Source: Streptomyces drozdowiczii
GTDB taxonomy: Bacteria; Actinomycetota; Actinomycetes; Streptomycetales; Streptomycetaceae
Direction: 5' to 3'
Assembly (NCBI RefSeq): GCF_026167665.1
Contig: NZ_CP098740.1
Coordinates: forward strand, 2,666,001-2,730,000
Length of the DNA stretch: 64,000 nt
Part shown: piece after piece, positions 53,033 through 60,569 of the stretch
How the letters are laid out: each line of letters begins with the position of its first letter
Position numbering within the stretch: the first letter of the stretch is position 1
Notes under the pieces: generated by a model
Told to the model about the DNA's origin: nothing
Databases searched by the model: none
The model's input: the letters and a program-made list of their open reading frames with translations, nothing else
Made by a program: the position numbers and the translations under genes

Positions 53033-53103
53033 TTTGTACGGTCGTACGAAAGAAGCGCGCTCCCCCATACGGGGAACTATACGAACGGGCCGACCGTCAG
53101 CAA
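53033..53103 (-). promoter_or_regulatory. purNH promoter and nearby inverted repeat
   Basis: On the minus strand, TATAGT (53076-53081) follows TTGCTG (53098-53103) with 16 nt between, a good -10/-35 pair. Downstream, in the leader, TTTGTACG-gt-CGTACGAAA (53033-53051) is a nearly perfect inverted repeat that could bind a regulator. The leader before purN is about 115 nt long. No purine riboswitch consensus was recognised. Confidence 0.55.
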
Positions 53104-53252
53104 CGATACCGGCACCTCACCGCACCCCTGGCTGACGGGGGTGACGGGCCCCCGCGCTCCCCGCTTTCGACCCTTCCTCACCGGAAGGTAGCGTCAGGGG
53201 CAGCGAACCGTCCGCCGGGCGGAAACGACGAGATGGGGAAGACGTTCACCAC

Positions 53253-54076
53253 ATGCCGGACCGACGCCGCACCGCCTTCCGCCAGCCGCTGCCCGAGCGG
53301 GCCACCGTGCTGATGCGCGAGCGCTCCTCCTCGTCCTCGTCCGGCTCCTCCGGTTCCTCCGGTTCCTCGGGGGCCGGGACGACGACAACCCCTTCGCGCC
53401 GCCGCCCGAGGGCCGGCCCGACCAGCCCTGGCAGCCGCGCCACCCGTCCGGCTCGTCCCAGGACAACGGCGAGAACCGGCCCGAGGGCGAGCCGTCCGAC
53501 GACCGGCCCGTGTGGGGCAGCCAGTGGAGCAGCCGGCAGCCCGGCCGCGAGGACGGCTCCTTCGGCGGGCGCCCCTCCGGCCCCGGCGGTACGGAGAGGC
53601 CCCCGGCCGGTCCGCGCTGGGACCCGACCGACCCCGTCCAGCGCCGCGCCCGCTATGCGCTGCTCTCCGGCATGTGGGCCTTCTTCTTCGCGATCTTCGA
53701 CTTCTCGGAGATCGCCCTGCTGCTCGGCGCGCTCGCCACGTACTGGGCGGTCAGCGCGCTGCGTGCCAAGCCGAAGCCGCCGGTGCCGGGTGCCGGGGCG
53801 CCTGCCCGGGCGGAGGGCCCCGGGGCGGACGGGACCGCTCCCGGGCCGGACACGCTCGCCGCGCAGCGCGGGGGCCGGCAGCAGACCACGGCCGCGGTGA
53901 GCGGGCTGGTGACGGGCGTGGTCGCGCTGGCGATCGTCGCGACGACGTTCACGGTGCAGATGGTCTACCGCGACTACTACACCTGTGTGAACGACGCCCT
54001 GACCAAGTCGGGTCAGCTGACCTGCAACGACCTGCTCCCGAAGCCGCTGGAGCCGTTCTTCGGCGTCAAGCGCTAG
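53253..54076 (+). CDS. Two-helix membrane protein of unknown function (frameshifted)
   Basis: About 275 residues when repaired. The N-terminal half is disordered: [30 protein letters not shown], then a short Ser/Gly repeat. The frame breaks at the G5 run 53369-53373, and one extra G leads into [24 protein letters not shown] and [15 protein letters not shown]. The C-terminal half has [51 protein letters not shown], a helix pair, and a second helix in [22 protein letters not shown], ending in [20 protein letters not shown]. The start ATG is tentative. It converges with the DUF6350 gene and overlaps it by 11 nt. Function is not recognised. Confidence 0.75.
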
Positions 54077-55650
54077 CGGCCGGCGGGCCGGGGGACGCGT
54101 CGGTCTCGCGCTCGGTCTCGCGCTCGGTCTCGTGCTCGGTCTCCCGGGCGTGCCAGGGGTCGGTGGGGAGGAAGTCGTACGCGTCGAGGTCGTCCTCGTC
54201 GTCACCTCCGTCCCGGCCCCGACCTCCGTCCTCGCCCTTTGCGTTCTTCGCCTCCTTCTCGTCCTTCGCGTTCTTCGCGTTCTTCGCGTCCTTCGCGGGT
54301 GCGGGCGGCTGGGGGCCTTGGGCGTGCTGACCGGGGGCGCCGTGGTTTCCGGCTCCGCCGGCTCGGCGTCCTCCTTCTTGCGCCCGCGCAGTCGCCAGGC
54401 CCGTAGCAGCAGGGCCGTGGGGACGCCGATGACCGTCGTCCACGCCAGCGCCGCCGCGCCGGTGAGCCACCACACCGGGCCGAAGTCCGCCAGGGCGTGG
54501 GTGCCGAGCGGTCCCCCGGCGGCTGCCGCCAGCAGCGTCGCGCCGAGCGCGCAGCCGACCGCCCCCAGTGCGGTGGTGAGCGCGGTCTCCCCCGGGCCCC
54601 ACGCTTCATCCCGGCCGCCCTCGGCGGGCACGGCCCTCCGTGCGGTGAACCAGGCCACCGTCAGCGCCGCCGCCACCGGGACCGCGCCGGCCGCCCAGTT
54701 CAGCGGCGCGCCCGGGCCGTGCGCGGGCATCGCGGCCAGCAGCGGGAAGTCGGGGACGGCCGGGGGCCGGTGAAGGCCAGCGGGGTGACCGTCGACGCCG
54801 AGCCGAGGGCGAACCCGGGGCCGAGCCCGTACGCCGCGCCCCACGCCGCCGCGTTCGGCACGAGCCCCAGCGCCAGCAGGAGTACGGCGATGCGGCCGCC
54901 CCAGTCGCCGGAGAGCCGGAGGAACGACTCCTGGACCGGTGCGCCGTGCCACACCAGGGCCGACGCGACGACCAGCGCGCCGCCGCCCAGCAGCACCGCG
55001 GTCCCGGCCAGCGCCGCCCGGCCCACCGCGTCGGCCCGCCGCAGGAACCGGGTGCGCGCCATCGCCTCGTGCAGCCGCACCGGTGCCCAGGAGGGCGGCG
55101 GGCCGAGCGGGCGCCCGCGCGCCGTCCACACCCCGGCCGCCGCCGCGCCCGCCACCACGAGGGCGCCGGGAAGGAGCAGGGAGAGCGGGCGCGCGGACAG
55201 CGAGGCGCCGCGCGCGTAGAGGGCGACCGCCCCGCCGACCAGCAGATATCCGCCCGTCACCAGGGCGAACGCGGCCCCGGGCGACGGGGCGCCGTGCCCC
55301 TCCTCGGGCTCCAGCACGTCCCTGGCCGCCCGGTGCACGAGCCACATCGGCAGCACGGAGAGCAGCAGCGGGACGACACCCATCGGTGCCGGGGCCCCGG
55401 TCAGCGTCTCGGTCCTGACCAGTTCGGCGCCGTGCGCGAGGAGCCAGAGGGCGGCTGCCGTGTGGAACGCCTCGCCTGGTCCGCTGTCCGGGGCCGGTGA
55501 GCTGATCCAGAGCGCGATGACGAGGACGGTGAGGGAGCCCAGGCCGAGCCCGGCGGCGAGGGCCCCGCGCAGCACCGCGGAGACCAGCACGGCGGGCCGT
55601 CCCCGCTCGCCCTGCGACAACAAGGGGCTGCGTTCGGTCACTTGGGTCAC
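54066..55650 (-). CDS. DUF6350 polytopic membrane protein (two frameshifts)
   Basis: About 528 residues when repaired, with a dozen hydrophobic segments (for example [27 protein letters not shown] near residue 23 and [27 protein letters not shown] near residue 260), and a charged C-terminal tail. Adding one base to the G5 run at 54762-54766 turns TGPRPSP into [16 protein letters not shown]. Adding another to 54311-54315 changes TPKAPSRP to [19 protein letters not shown]. The tail carries AKN and ETER microrepeats and ends at TGA 54066-54068. GTG 55650 is the likely start. The family is called DUF6350 and its role is not established. It has its own promoter region shared with the XRE-sigma gene. 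Confidence 0.78.
54100..54147. repeat. 12-bp tandem repeat (four copies) in the DUF6350 tail
   Basis: Unit TCGGTCTCGCGC occurs four times in tandem, with changes only in the last two copies. It encodes [16 protein letters not shown] residues on the minus strand. Repeat length stays in frame. Confidence 0.9.
54241..54297. repeat. 9-bp imperfect tandem repeat in the DUF6350 tail
   Basis: Units close to TTCGCGTTC repeat about six times and encode [19 protein letters not shown] on the minus strand. A charged, probably helical cytosolic tail results. The adjacent G5 run at 54311-54315 is one of the inferred frameshift points. Confidence 0.85.
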
Positions 55651-55742
55651 GCGGTCATGCTGCCAACGACACGCGCTTATTTCGTGTAACGGGCGAACAG
55701 CCGGGGTGTCGATCAATATACGTTTATGTACTTTTTCACCCG

Positions 55743-56987
55743 GTGCAGGCCGTGTGGGCGGCCCTCATGACGCAGAGCACGTCCGAGAAGGCCGCCGCCC
55801 CTCCGCTGCCCTCGCCGAAGGAGCGGCGCAGGCTGCGGGAGGCCCTGTCGCTGACGGAGGACCAGGTCGCGTCGGCCGTCGGCGTGACCCGGGCGACGGT
55901 GCGCGCCTGGGAGACCGGCCGCAGCAGTCCGCGCGGCCGCAAGCGCGAGGCGTACGCCCGGCTGATCGGGGTGGTCGCGCCCGACCCGGCGCCTCAGGCG
56001 CCCCCTCCGCCGGCTCCGCCGGTTCCTGACGAAGCCCCCGGGAGCGCAGCCGTGGCCGCCACCGAACCGGACGAGGCCGCTGAGGCCATCGAGACCGTCG
56101 AGGCTGTTGAGCCGGACGAGGCCGCTGAGCCGGACGAGGCTGTTGAGGCCGACACCGAGCACGCGCCGGACGCGCCCGCTGCCGCGTTCGACGCGTTGTA
56201 CCGGTACGCCGCCTCGGCCCTCTTCCAGCAGACCTATCTGCTGACCGGGCAGCGCGCCCTGTCCCGCGCGGCCGTGACCAAGGCGTTCGAGCTGGCCTGG
56301 GAGCGGTGGCCGGAGGTCGCGGTGGACCGGGACCCGGTCGGCTGGGTGCGCGCCGCCGCGTACGAGTACGCGATGTCCCCGTGGCGACGGCTGAACCGGG
56401 AGCACCGCCGCCTCGACCCGCCGCCCGAGGCCCCGGCCTCGCGTGCGCTGCTCGACGCGCTCCTGGCGCTGCCCCCCTCGTACCGGCGCACGCTGGTGCT
56501 GCACGACGGGGTGGGGCTCGGGCTGCCGGAGACGGCGGCGGAGACCGAGGCGAGCACCCGGGCGGCGGCCGGGCGGCTGGTGACGGCGCGGGCGGCGGTC
56601 GCCGAGCGGCTGCCCGAGATCGCTGAGCCGGACGCACCGGACGGGCAGGCCGCGCTGATCCACGAGCATCTGGGCACCCTCGCCCGCAGCCGCCCCGTCG
56701 CCTCGCTGCCCGTGCCGGAGCTGATCCGTACCGGCAGCGAACGCAAGGCGCAGCTGTGGGCCCGGACGGCCGTCGCGTTCACCGTACTGATCGTGGGGCT
56801 CACGCTGATCACGCTGGCGACGGCTCCCCGGAGGTACGAGACGCCCCCGGCGCCCGCCCAGCAGGTCGGCGGGGTGCCGCCGGTCGGGGGCCCGCAGAAG
56901 CTGACCCCGCAGGACGTCAAGCTGCGGAAGAAGCTCGGCGACGAGGTCTTCCACGGCCCGGCCCGGCTGGTGCCCGAGGCCGGCTGA
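55743..56987 (+). CDS. XRE-type HTH fused to sigma-like domain and C-terminal membrane helix
   Basis: Up to 414 residues. [55 protein letters not shown] (about 22-78) is a Cro/C1 helix-turn-helix. An acidic repeat linker ([30 protein letters not shown], about 108-138) leads to a sigma-like part. That part has [42 protein letters not shown], like region 2, and [40 protein letters not shown], like region 4. One transmembrane helix (about 340-362) comes last. GTG 55743 follows a TACTTT box by 8 nt. ATG 55767 is the shorter alternative. A membrane-tethered regulator is inferred. Confidence 0.78.
   Translation: MQAVWAALMTQSTSEKAAAPPLPSPKERRRLREALSLTEDQVASAVGVTRATVRAWETGRSSPRGRKREAYARLIGVVAPDPAPQAPPPPAPPVPDEAPGSAAVAATEPDEAAEAIETVEAVEPDEAAEPDEAVEADTEHAPDAPAAAFDALYRYAASALFQQTYLLTGQRALSRAAVTKAFELAWERWPEVAVDRDPVGWVRAAAYEYAMSPWRRLNREHRRLDPPPEAPASRALLDALLALPPSYRRTLVLHDGVGLGLPETAAETEASTRAAAGRLVTARAAVAERLPEIAEPDAPDGQAALIHEHLGTLARSRPVASLPVPELIRTGSERKAQLWARTAVAFTVLIVGLTLITLATAPRRYETPPAPAQQVGGVPPVGGPQKLTPQDVKLRKKLGDEVFHGPARLVPEAG
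56064..56152. repeat. Acidic-codon repeat in the XRE-sigma gene
   Basis: GAGCCGGACGAGGCCGCTGA and related units recur three times and encode EPDEAAE-like residues. They form the linker between the HTH and the sigma-like domain. Confidence 0.8.
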
Positions 56988-57003
56988 ACCGGTCCCGCAC
57001 GAC

Positions 57004-57045
57004 GACGCGGGCCCGTCCCCCGGGTGAGGGGGACGGGCCCGCGTC
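57004..57045. terminator. Bidirectional terminator between XRE-sigma gene and sucD
   Basis: Eighteen-base perfect arms GACGCGGGCCCGTCCCCC (57004-57021) and GGGGGACGGGCCCGCGTC (57028-57045) around a GGGTGA loop. It lies 17 nt after the plus-strand stop and 43 nt after the sucD stop on the minus strand. Confidence 0.93.
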
Positions 57046-57087
57046 GTGCGTACGGTGACACCCGGCCGCGCGAGCGCGGCGGCGGGG

Positions 57088-57971
57088 TCAGGCGCCGAGG
57101 ATCTCGCGCGCCAGCTTGGCGGTCTCGGTCGGCGTCTTGCCGACCTTCACGCCGGCGGCCTCAAGGGCCTCCTTCTTCGCGGCGGCGGTGCCGGAGGAGC
57201 CGGAGACGATGGCGCCGGCGTGGCCCATGGTCTTGCCCTCGGGGCGGTGAAGCCCGCGACGTAACCGACGACCGGCTTGGTGACGTTCTTCGCGATGAAG
57301 TCCGCCGCACGCTCCTCGGCGTCGCCGCCGATCTCGCCGATCATGACGATCAGGTCGGTCTCGGGGTCCGCCTCGAACGCCGCGAGGGCGTCGATGTGCG
57401 TCGTACCGATGACCGGGTCGCCACCGATGCCGACGGCGGACGAGAAGCCGATGTCGCGGAGCTCGTACATCATCTGGTAGGTCAGCGTGCCGGACTTGGA
57501 CACGAGACCGATGCGGCCGGGCTTGGTGATGTCGCCCGGGATGATGCCGGCGTTGGACTGGCCGGGGGTGATCAGGCCGGGGCAGTTCGGACCGATGATC
57601 CGGGTCTTGTTGCCCTTCGAGCCGGCGTACGCCCAGAAGGCGGCCGAGTCGTGGACGGCGATGCCCTCGGTGATCACGACGGCGAGCGGGATCTCGGCGT
57701 CGATCGCCTCGATGACGGCGGCCTTCGCGAAGGCTGGCGGCACGAAGAGGACGGACACGTCGGCGCCGGTCTTCTCCATCGCCTCGGCGACGGAGCCGAA
57801 GACGGGGACCTCGGTGCCGTCGAAGTCGACGGTCGTGCCGGCCTTGCGCGGGTTGACGCCGCCGACGATGTTGGTGCCGTCGCCGAGCATGAGCTTGGTG
57901 TGCTTCATGCCGGTGGCGCCGGTCATCCCCTGGACGATGACCTTGCTGTCCTTGGTGAGGAAGATAGCCAT
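57088..57971 (-). CDS. sucD: Succinyl-CoA synthetase alpha subunit (frameshifted)
   Basis: 294 or so residues when repaired. [26 protein letters not shown] opens the CoA-binding domain, [11 protein letters not shown] follows, and the ligase part has [13 protein letters not shown] and [12 protein letters not shown]. The frame breaks after GYVAGFTAP. One extra C in the run at + strand 57241-57244 restores [23 protein letters not shown] and an end at 57088-57090. The restored part contains the phosphohistidine of GHAGA, so the broken version would be inactive. The alpha subunit carries the phosphoryl group and CoA during substrate-level phosphorylation in the TCA cycle. A real loss is unlikely. 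It lies 21 nt below sucC. Confidence 0.93.
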
Positions 57972-57992
57972 GGTGGTCTGAGTCCCTCTTCC

Positions 57993-59174
57993 TTACTTCG
58001 CAGCCGCGGCGAGCTCGGCGGCCTTGTCGGCCGCGCCGTCCATGGTGTCCACGCGCTGGACCAGCGGGTGGTTGGCGTCGGAGAGGATCTTGCGACCCAG
58101 CTCCGCGTTGTTGCCGTCGAGGCGGACGACGAGGGGCTTGGTGACGTCCTCGCCCTTCGACTTGAGCAGCTCCAGGGCCTGGACGATGCCGTTGGCGACC
58201 TCGTCGCAGGCGGTGATGCCGCCGAAGACGTTGACGAAGACGGACTTGACGTCCGAGTCGCCGAGGATGATCTCCAGGCCGTTCGCCATGACCTCGGCGG
58301 AGGCGCCGCCACCGATGTCGAGGAAGTTGGCGGGCTTCACGTTGCCGTGCTTCTCACCGGCGTACGCGACGACGTCCAGGGTCGACATGACCAGACCGGC
58401 GCCGTTGCCGATGATGCCGACCTCGCCGTCGAGCTTGACGTAGTTGAGGTTCTTGGCCTTGGCGGCGGCCTCGAGCGGGTTGGCCGCGGCCTTGTCCTCG
58501 AGGGCCTCGTGCTCCGGCTGGCGGAAGTCGGCGTTCTCGTCGAGCGAGACCTTGCCGTCCAGGGCCAGGATGCGGCCGTCCTTGGTCTTCACCAGCGGGT
58601 TGACCTCGACGAGGAGCGCGTCCTCGGCGACGAAGGTCTCCCACAGGGTGACCAGGGCCTCGGCGACGCCCTCGGCCACGTCGGCCGGGAACTTCGCCTG
58701 GGCCACGATCTCGCGGGCCTTGGCGATGTCGACGCCGTCGACGGCGTTGACGGGGACCTTCGCGAGGGCCTCGGGGGTCTTCTCCGCGACCTCCTCGATG
58801 TCCATGCCGCCCTGCACCGAGGCCATGGCCAGGAAGGTGCGGTTGGTGCGGTCGAGCAGGTACGAGACGTAGTACTCCGCCTCGATCTCCGGCGACAGCT
58901 CGGCGATCATCACCTTGTGGACCGTGTGGCCCTTGATGTCCATGCCGAGGATGTCGGTCGCGCGGGCGACCGCCTCGTCGGCGTTCGCCGCCAGCTTGAC
59001 GCCGCCGGCCTTGCCGCGGCCGCCGACCTTCACCTGCGCCTTGACGACCGACTTGCCGCCCAGCCGCTCGGTCGCCTCGCGGGCTGCCTCAGGCGTGTCG
59101 ATGACTTCACCGGCCAGCACCGGTACACCGTGCTTGGCGAAGAGGTCCCTCGCCTGGTACTCGAACAGGTCCAC
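57993..59174 (-). CDS. sucC: Succinyl-CoA synthetase beta subunit
   Basis: 393-residue subunit that binds the nucleotide and gives substrate specificity. The ATP-grasp domain has [19 protein letters not shown] at the start, [21 protein letters not shown] (about 42-62), [12 protein letters not shown] near residue 98, and [29 protein letters not shown] (about 195-223). The C-terminal part has [15 protein letters not shown] and [18 protein letters not shown]. It forms the alpha2beta2 or alphabeta enzyme with SucD. GTG 59174 is the start. A Crp-type box (59354-59367) lies about 180 nt upstream. Confidence 0.97.
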   Translation of the reverse strand: MDLFEYQARDLFAKHGVPVLAGEVIDTPEAAREATERLGGKSVVKAQVKVGGRGKAGGVKLAANADEAVARATDILGMDIKGHTVHKVMIAELSPEIEAEYYVSYLLDRTNRTFLAMASVQGGMDIEEVAEKTPEALAKVPVNAVDGVDIAKAREIVAQAKFPADVAEGVAEALVTLWETFVAEDALLVEVNPLVKTKDGRILALDGKVSLDENADFRQPEHEALEDKAAANPLEAAAKAKNLNYVKLDGEVGIIGNGAGLVMSTLDVVAYAGEKHGNVKPANFLDIGGGASAEVMANGLEIILGDSDVKSVFVNVFGGITACDEVANGIVQALELLKSKGEDVTKPLVVRLDGNNAELGRKILSDANHPLVQRVDTMDGAADKAAELAAAAK

Positions 59175-59319
59175 GCGCGTCCGTCCCTTATCAATGGTCT
59201 CGCGGTTGGTTTTCTGCGTGGGCGTGCCGCGAGGGGCAACGTGACTGCGGTGTCACTAGGAAGGCGCACACGGTGACCGGATACGCGGCATGTCCATCTC
59301 GCAGGTTATCCCCGAGGCC

Positions 59320-59347
59320 GGTGTGACCCTAAATCGCAGATCACACC
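59320..59347. other. Inverted repeat upstream of sucC
   Basis: GGTGTGA (59320-59326) and TCACACC (59341-59347) are exact complements 14 nt apart. Half-site sequence matches cAMP-receptor boxes but the spacing is wrong for a classical Crp site. It lies about 150 nt upstream of the sucC start and may bind a dimer in a tandem arrangement with the next site. Confidence 0.5.
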
Positions 59348-59353
59348 TGGGCG

Positions 59354-59367
59354 GTGATTACGGTCAC
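59354..59367. promoter_or_regulatory. Crp-type box between sucC and the VWA gene
   Basis: GTGATTACGGTCAC matches the reported Streptomyces Crp pattern GTG-N6-GNCAC. It overlaps the VWA gene stop (59364-59366) and is 180-193 nt upstream of the sucC GTG. Crp control of sucCD is an inference from the motif alone. Confidence 0.5.
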
Positions 59368-60569
59368 AGAATCCCACTGGTGGGGGCGTTCTCCGGGTCC
59401 GGTATCGGCAGGGGCCGCTTCTCGATCGCGGCGGCCATCACGTCGGGGAAGAGGTCCGGCGTACAGGCGAAGGCGGGAGCGCCGAGAGCGGACAGCGCCG
59501 CCGCGTGGTCGCGGTCGTAGGCCGGGGCGCCCTCGTCGGAGAGCGCGAGCAGGGTCACGAACTGCACGCCCGACGCCTTCATCGCGGCGACCCGCTTCAG
59601 CATCTCGTTGCGGATGCCGCCCTCGTACAGGTCGCTGATGAGCACGACGACGGTGTCGGCAGGCCGGGTGATCCGGGACTGGCAGTAGGCGAGGGCGCGG
59701 TTGATGTCGGTGCCGCCGCCGAGCTGGGTGCCGAACAGGACGTCCACGGGGTCGTCCAGCTGGTCGGTGAGGTCGACCACCGCCGTGTCGAAGACGACCA
59801 GCCGCGTCCGGAGCGAGCGCATCGAGGCGAGCACGGCGCCGAACACCGACGCGTAGACCACGGAGGCGGCCATCGAGCCCGACTGGTCGATGCAGAGGAT
59901 GACGTCCTTCTTCACGGACTGGGCGGCGCGGCCGTAGCCGATGAGCCGTTCGGGGACGATCGTGCCGGCGCCGTCCCGGCCGGGCAGCTCCAGGTAGTTC
60001 TTGAGGTTGGCCCGGATGGTGCGGTCCCAGTCGATGTCGTGGTGGCGGGGGCGGGTGACCTTCGCCGACCGGTCGAGCGCGCCGGTGAGCGTGGCCCGGG
60101 TGCGGGTGGTGAGCCGCTTCTCCAACTGCTCGACCACCTTGCGGACCACGGCCCGGGCGGTTTCCTTCGTCGTCTCGGGCATGGCCTTGTTGAGCGAGAG
60201 CAGGGTGCCGACGAGATGCACGTCCGCCTCGACGGCCTCCAGCATCTCCGGTTCCAGCAGGAGCGCGGAGAGGCCGAGGCGGTCGATCGCGTCGCGCTGC
60301 ATGACCTGGACGACGGAGCTGGGGAAGTACGTCCGGATGTCACCGAGCCAGCGGGCCACGGAGGGCGCGGAGGCGCCGAGCCCGGCGGAACGGCTCCCCC
60401 CGCCCCGGCCGCCGGGGCGCCCGCCGCTCTCGTAGAGCGCGGCGAGCGCCTGGTCCATCGCGGCGTCGCGGCCGGTGAGCTTCCGGCCGGTGCTCTCCTC
60501 GCTGTCGGCCCCCAGCACCAGGCGCCAGCGGCGCAGCCGCTCGTCGTGGGCGGTGTCCTTGGTCGTCAT
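59364..60569 (-). CDS. VWA domain protein (CoxE-like) of a MoxR operon
   Basis: 401 residues, predicted soluble. The N-terminal half (about 1-215) is helical and has DAAMDQALAALYESGGRPGGRGG and KVTRPRHHDIDWDRTIRANLKNYL. The C-terminal VWA domain starts near residue 220. Its MIDAS metal site is complete: CIDQSGSMAAS (about 226-236), the Thr of QLGGGTDIN (about 282-290) and the Asp of VLISDLYEGG (about 309-318). ATG 60569 overlaps the DUF5682 stop (ATGA), so the genes are translationally coupled. VWA proteins of this type recruit a substrate to a MoxR ATPase. The substrate here is unknown. Confidence 0.88.
   Translation of the reverse strand: MTTKDTAHDERLRRWRLVLGADSEESTGRKLTGRDAAMDQALAALYESGGRPGGRGGGSRSAGLGASAPSVARWLGDIRTYFPSSVVQVMQRDAIDRLGLSALLLEPEMLEAVEADVHLVGTLLSLNKAMPETTKETARAVVRKVVEQLEKRLTTRTRATLTGALDRSAKVTRPRHHDIDWDRTIRANLKNYLELPGRDGAGTIVPERLIGYGRAAQSVKKDVILCIDQSGSMAASVVYASVFGAVLASMRSLRTRLVVFDTAVVDLTDQLDDPVDVLFGTQLGGGTDINRALAYCQSRITRPADTVVVLISDLYEGGIRNEMLKRVAAMKASGVQFVTLLALSDEGAPAYDRDHAAALSALGAPAFACTPDLFPDVMAAAIEKRPLPIPDPENAPTSGIL

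Noticed and set aside
59320..59347. Classical Crp site TGTGA-N6-TCACA
   Set aside because: The half-sites are right but are 14 nt apart, so it does not fit the consensus. Only the neighbouring 59354-59367 box does.
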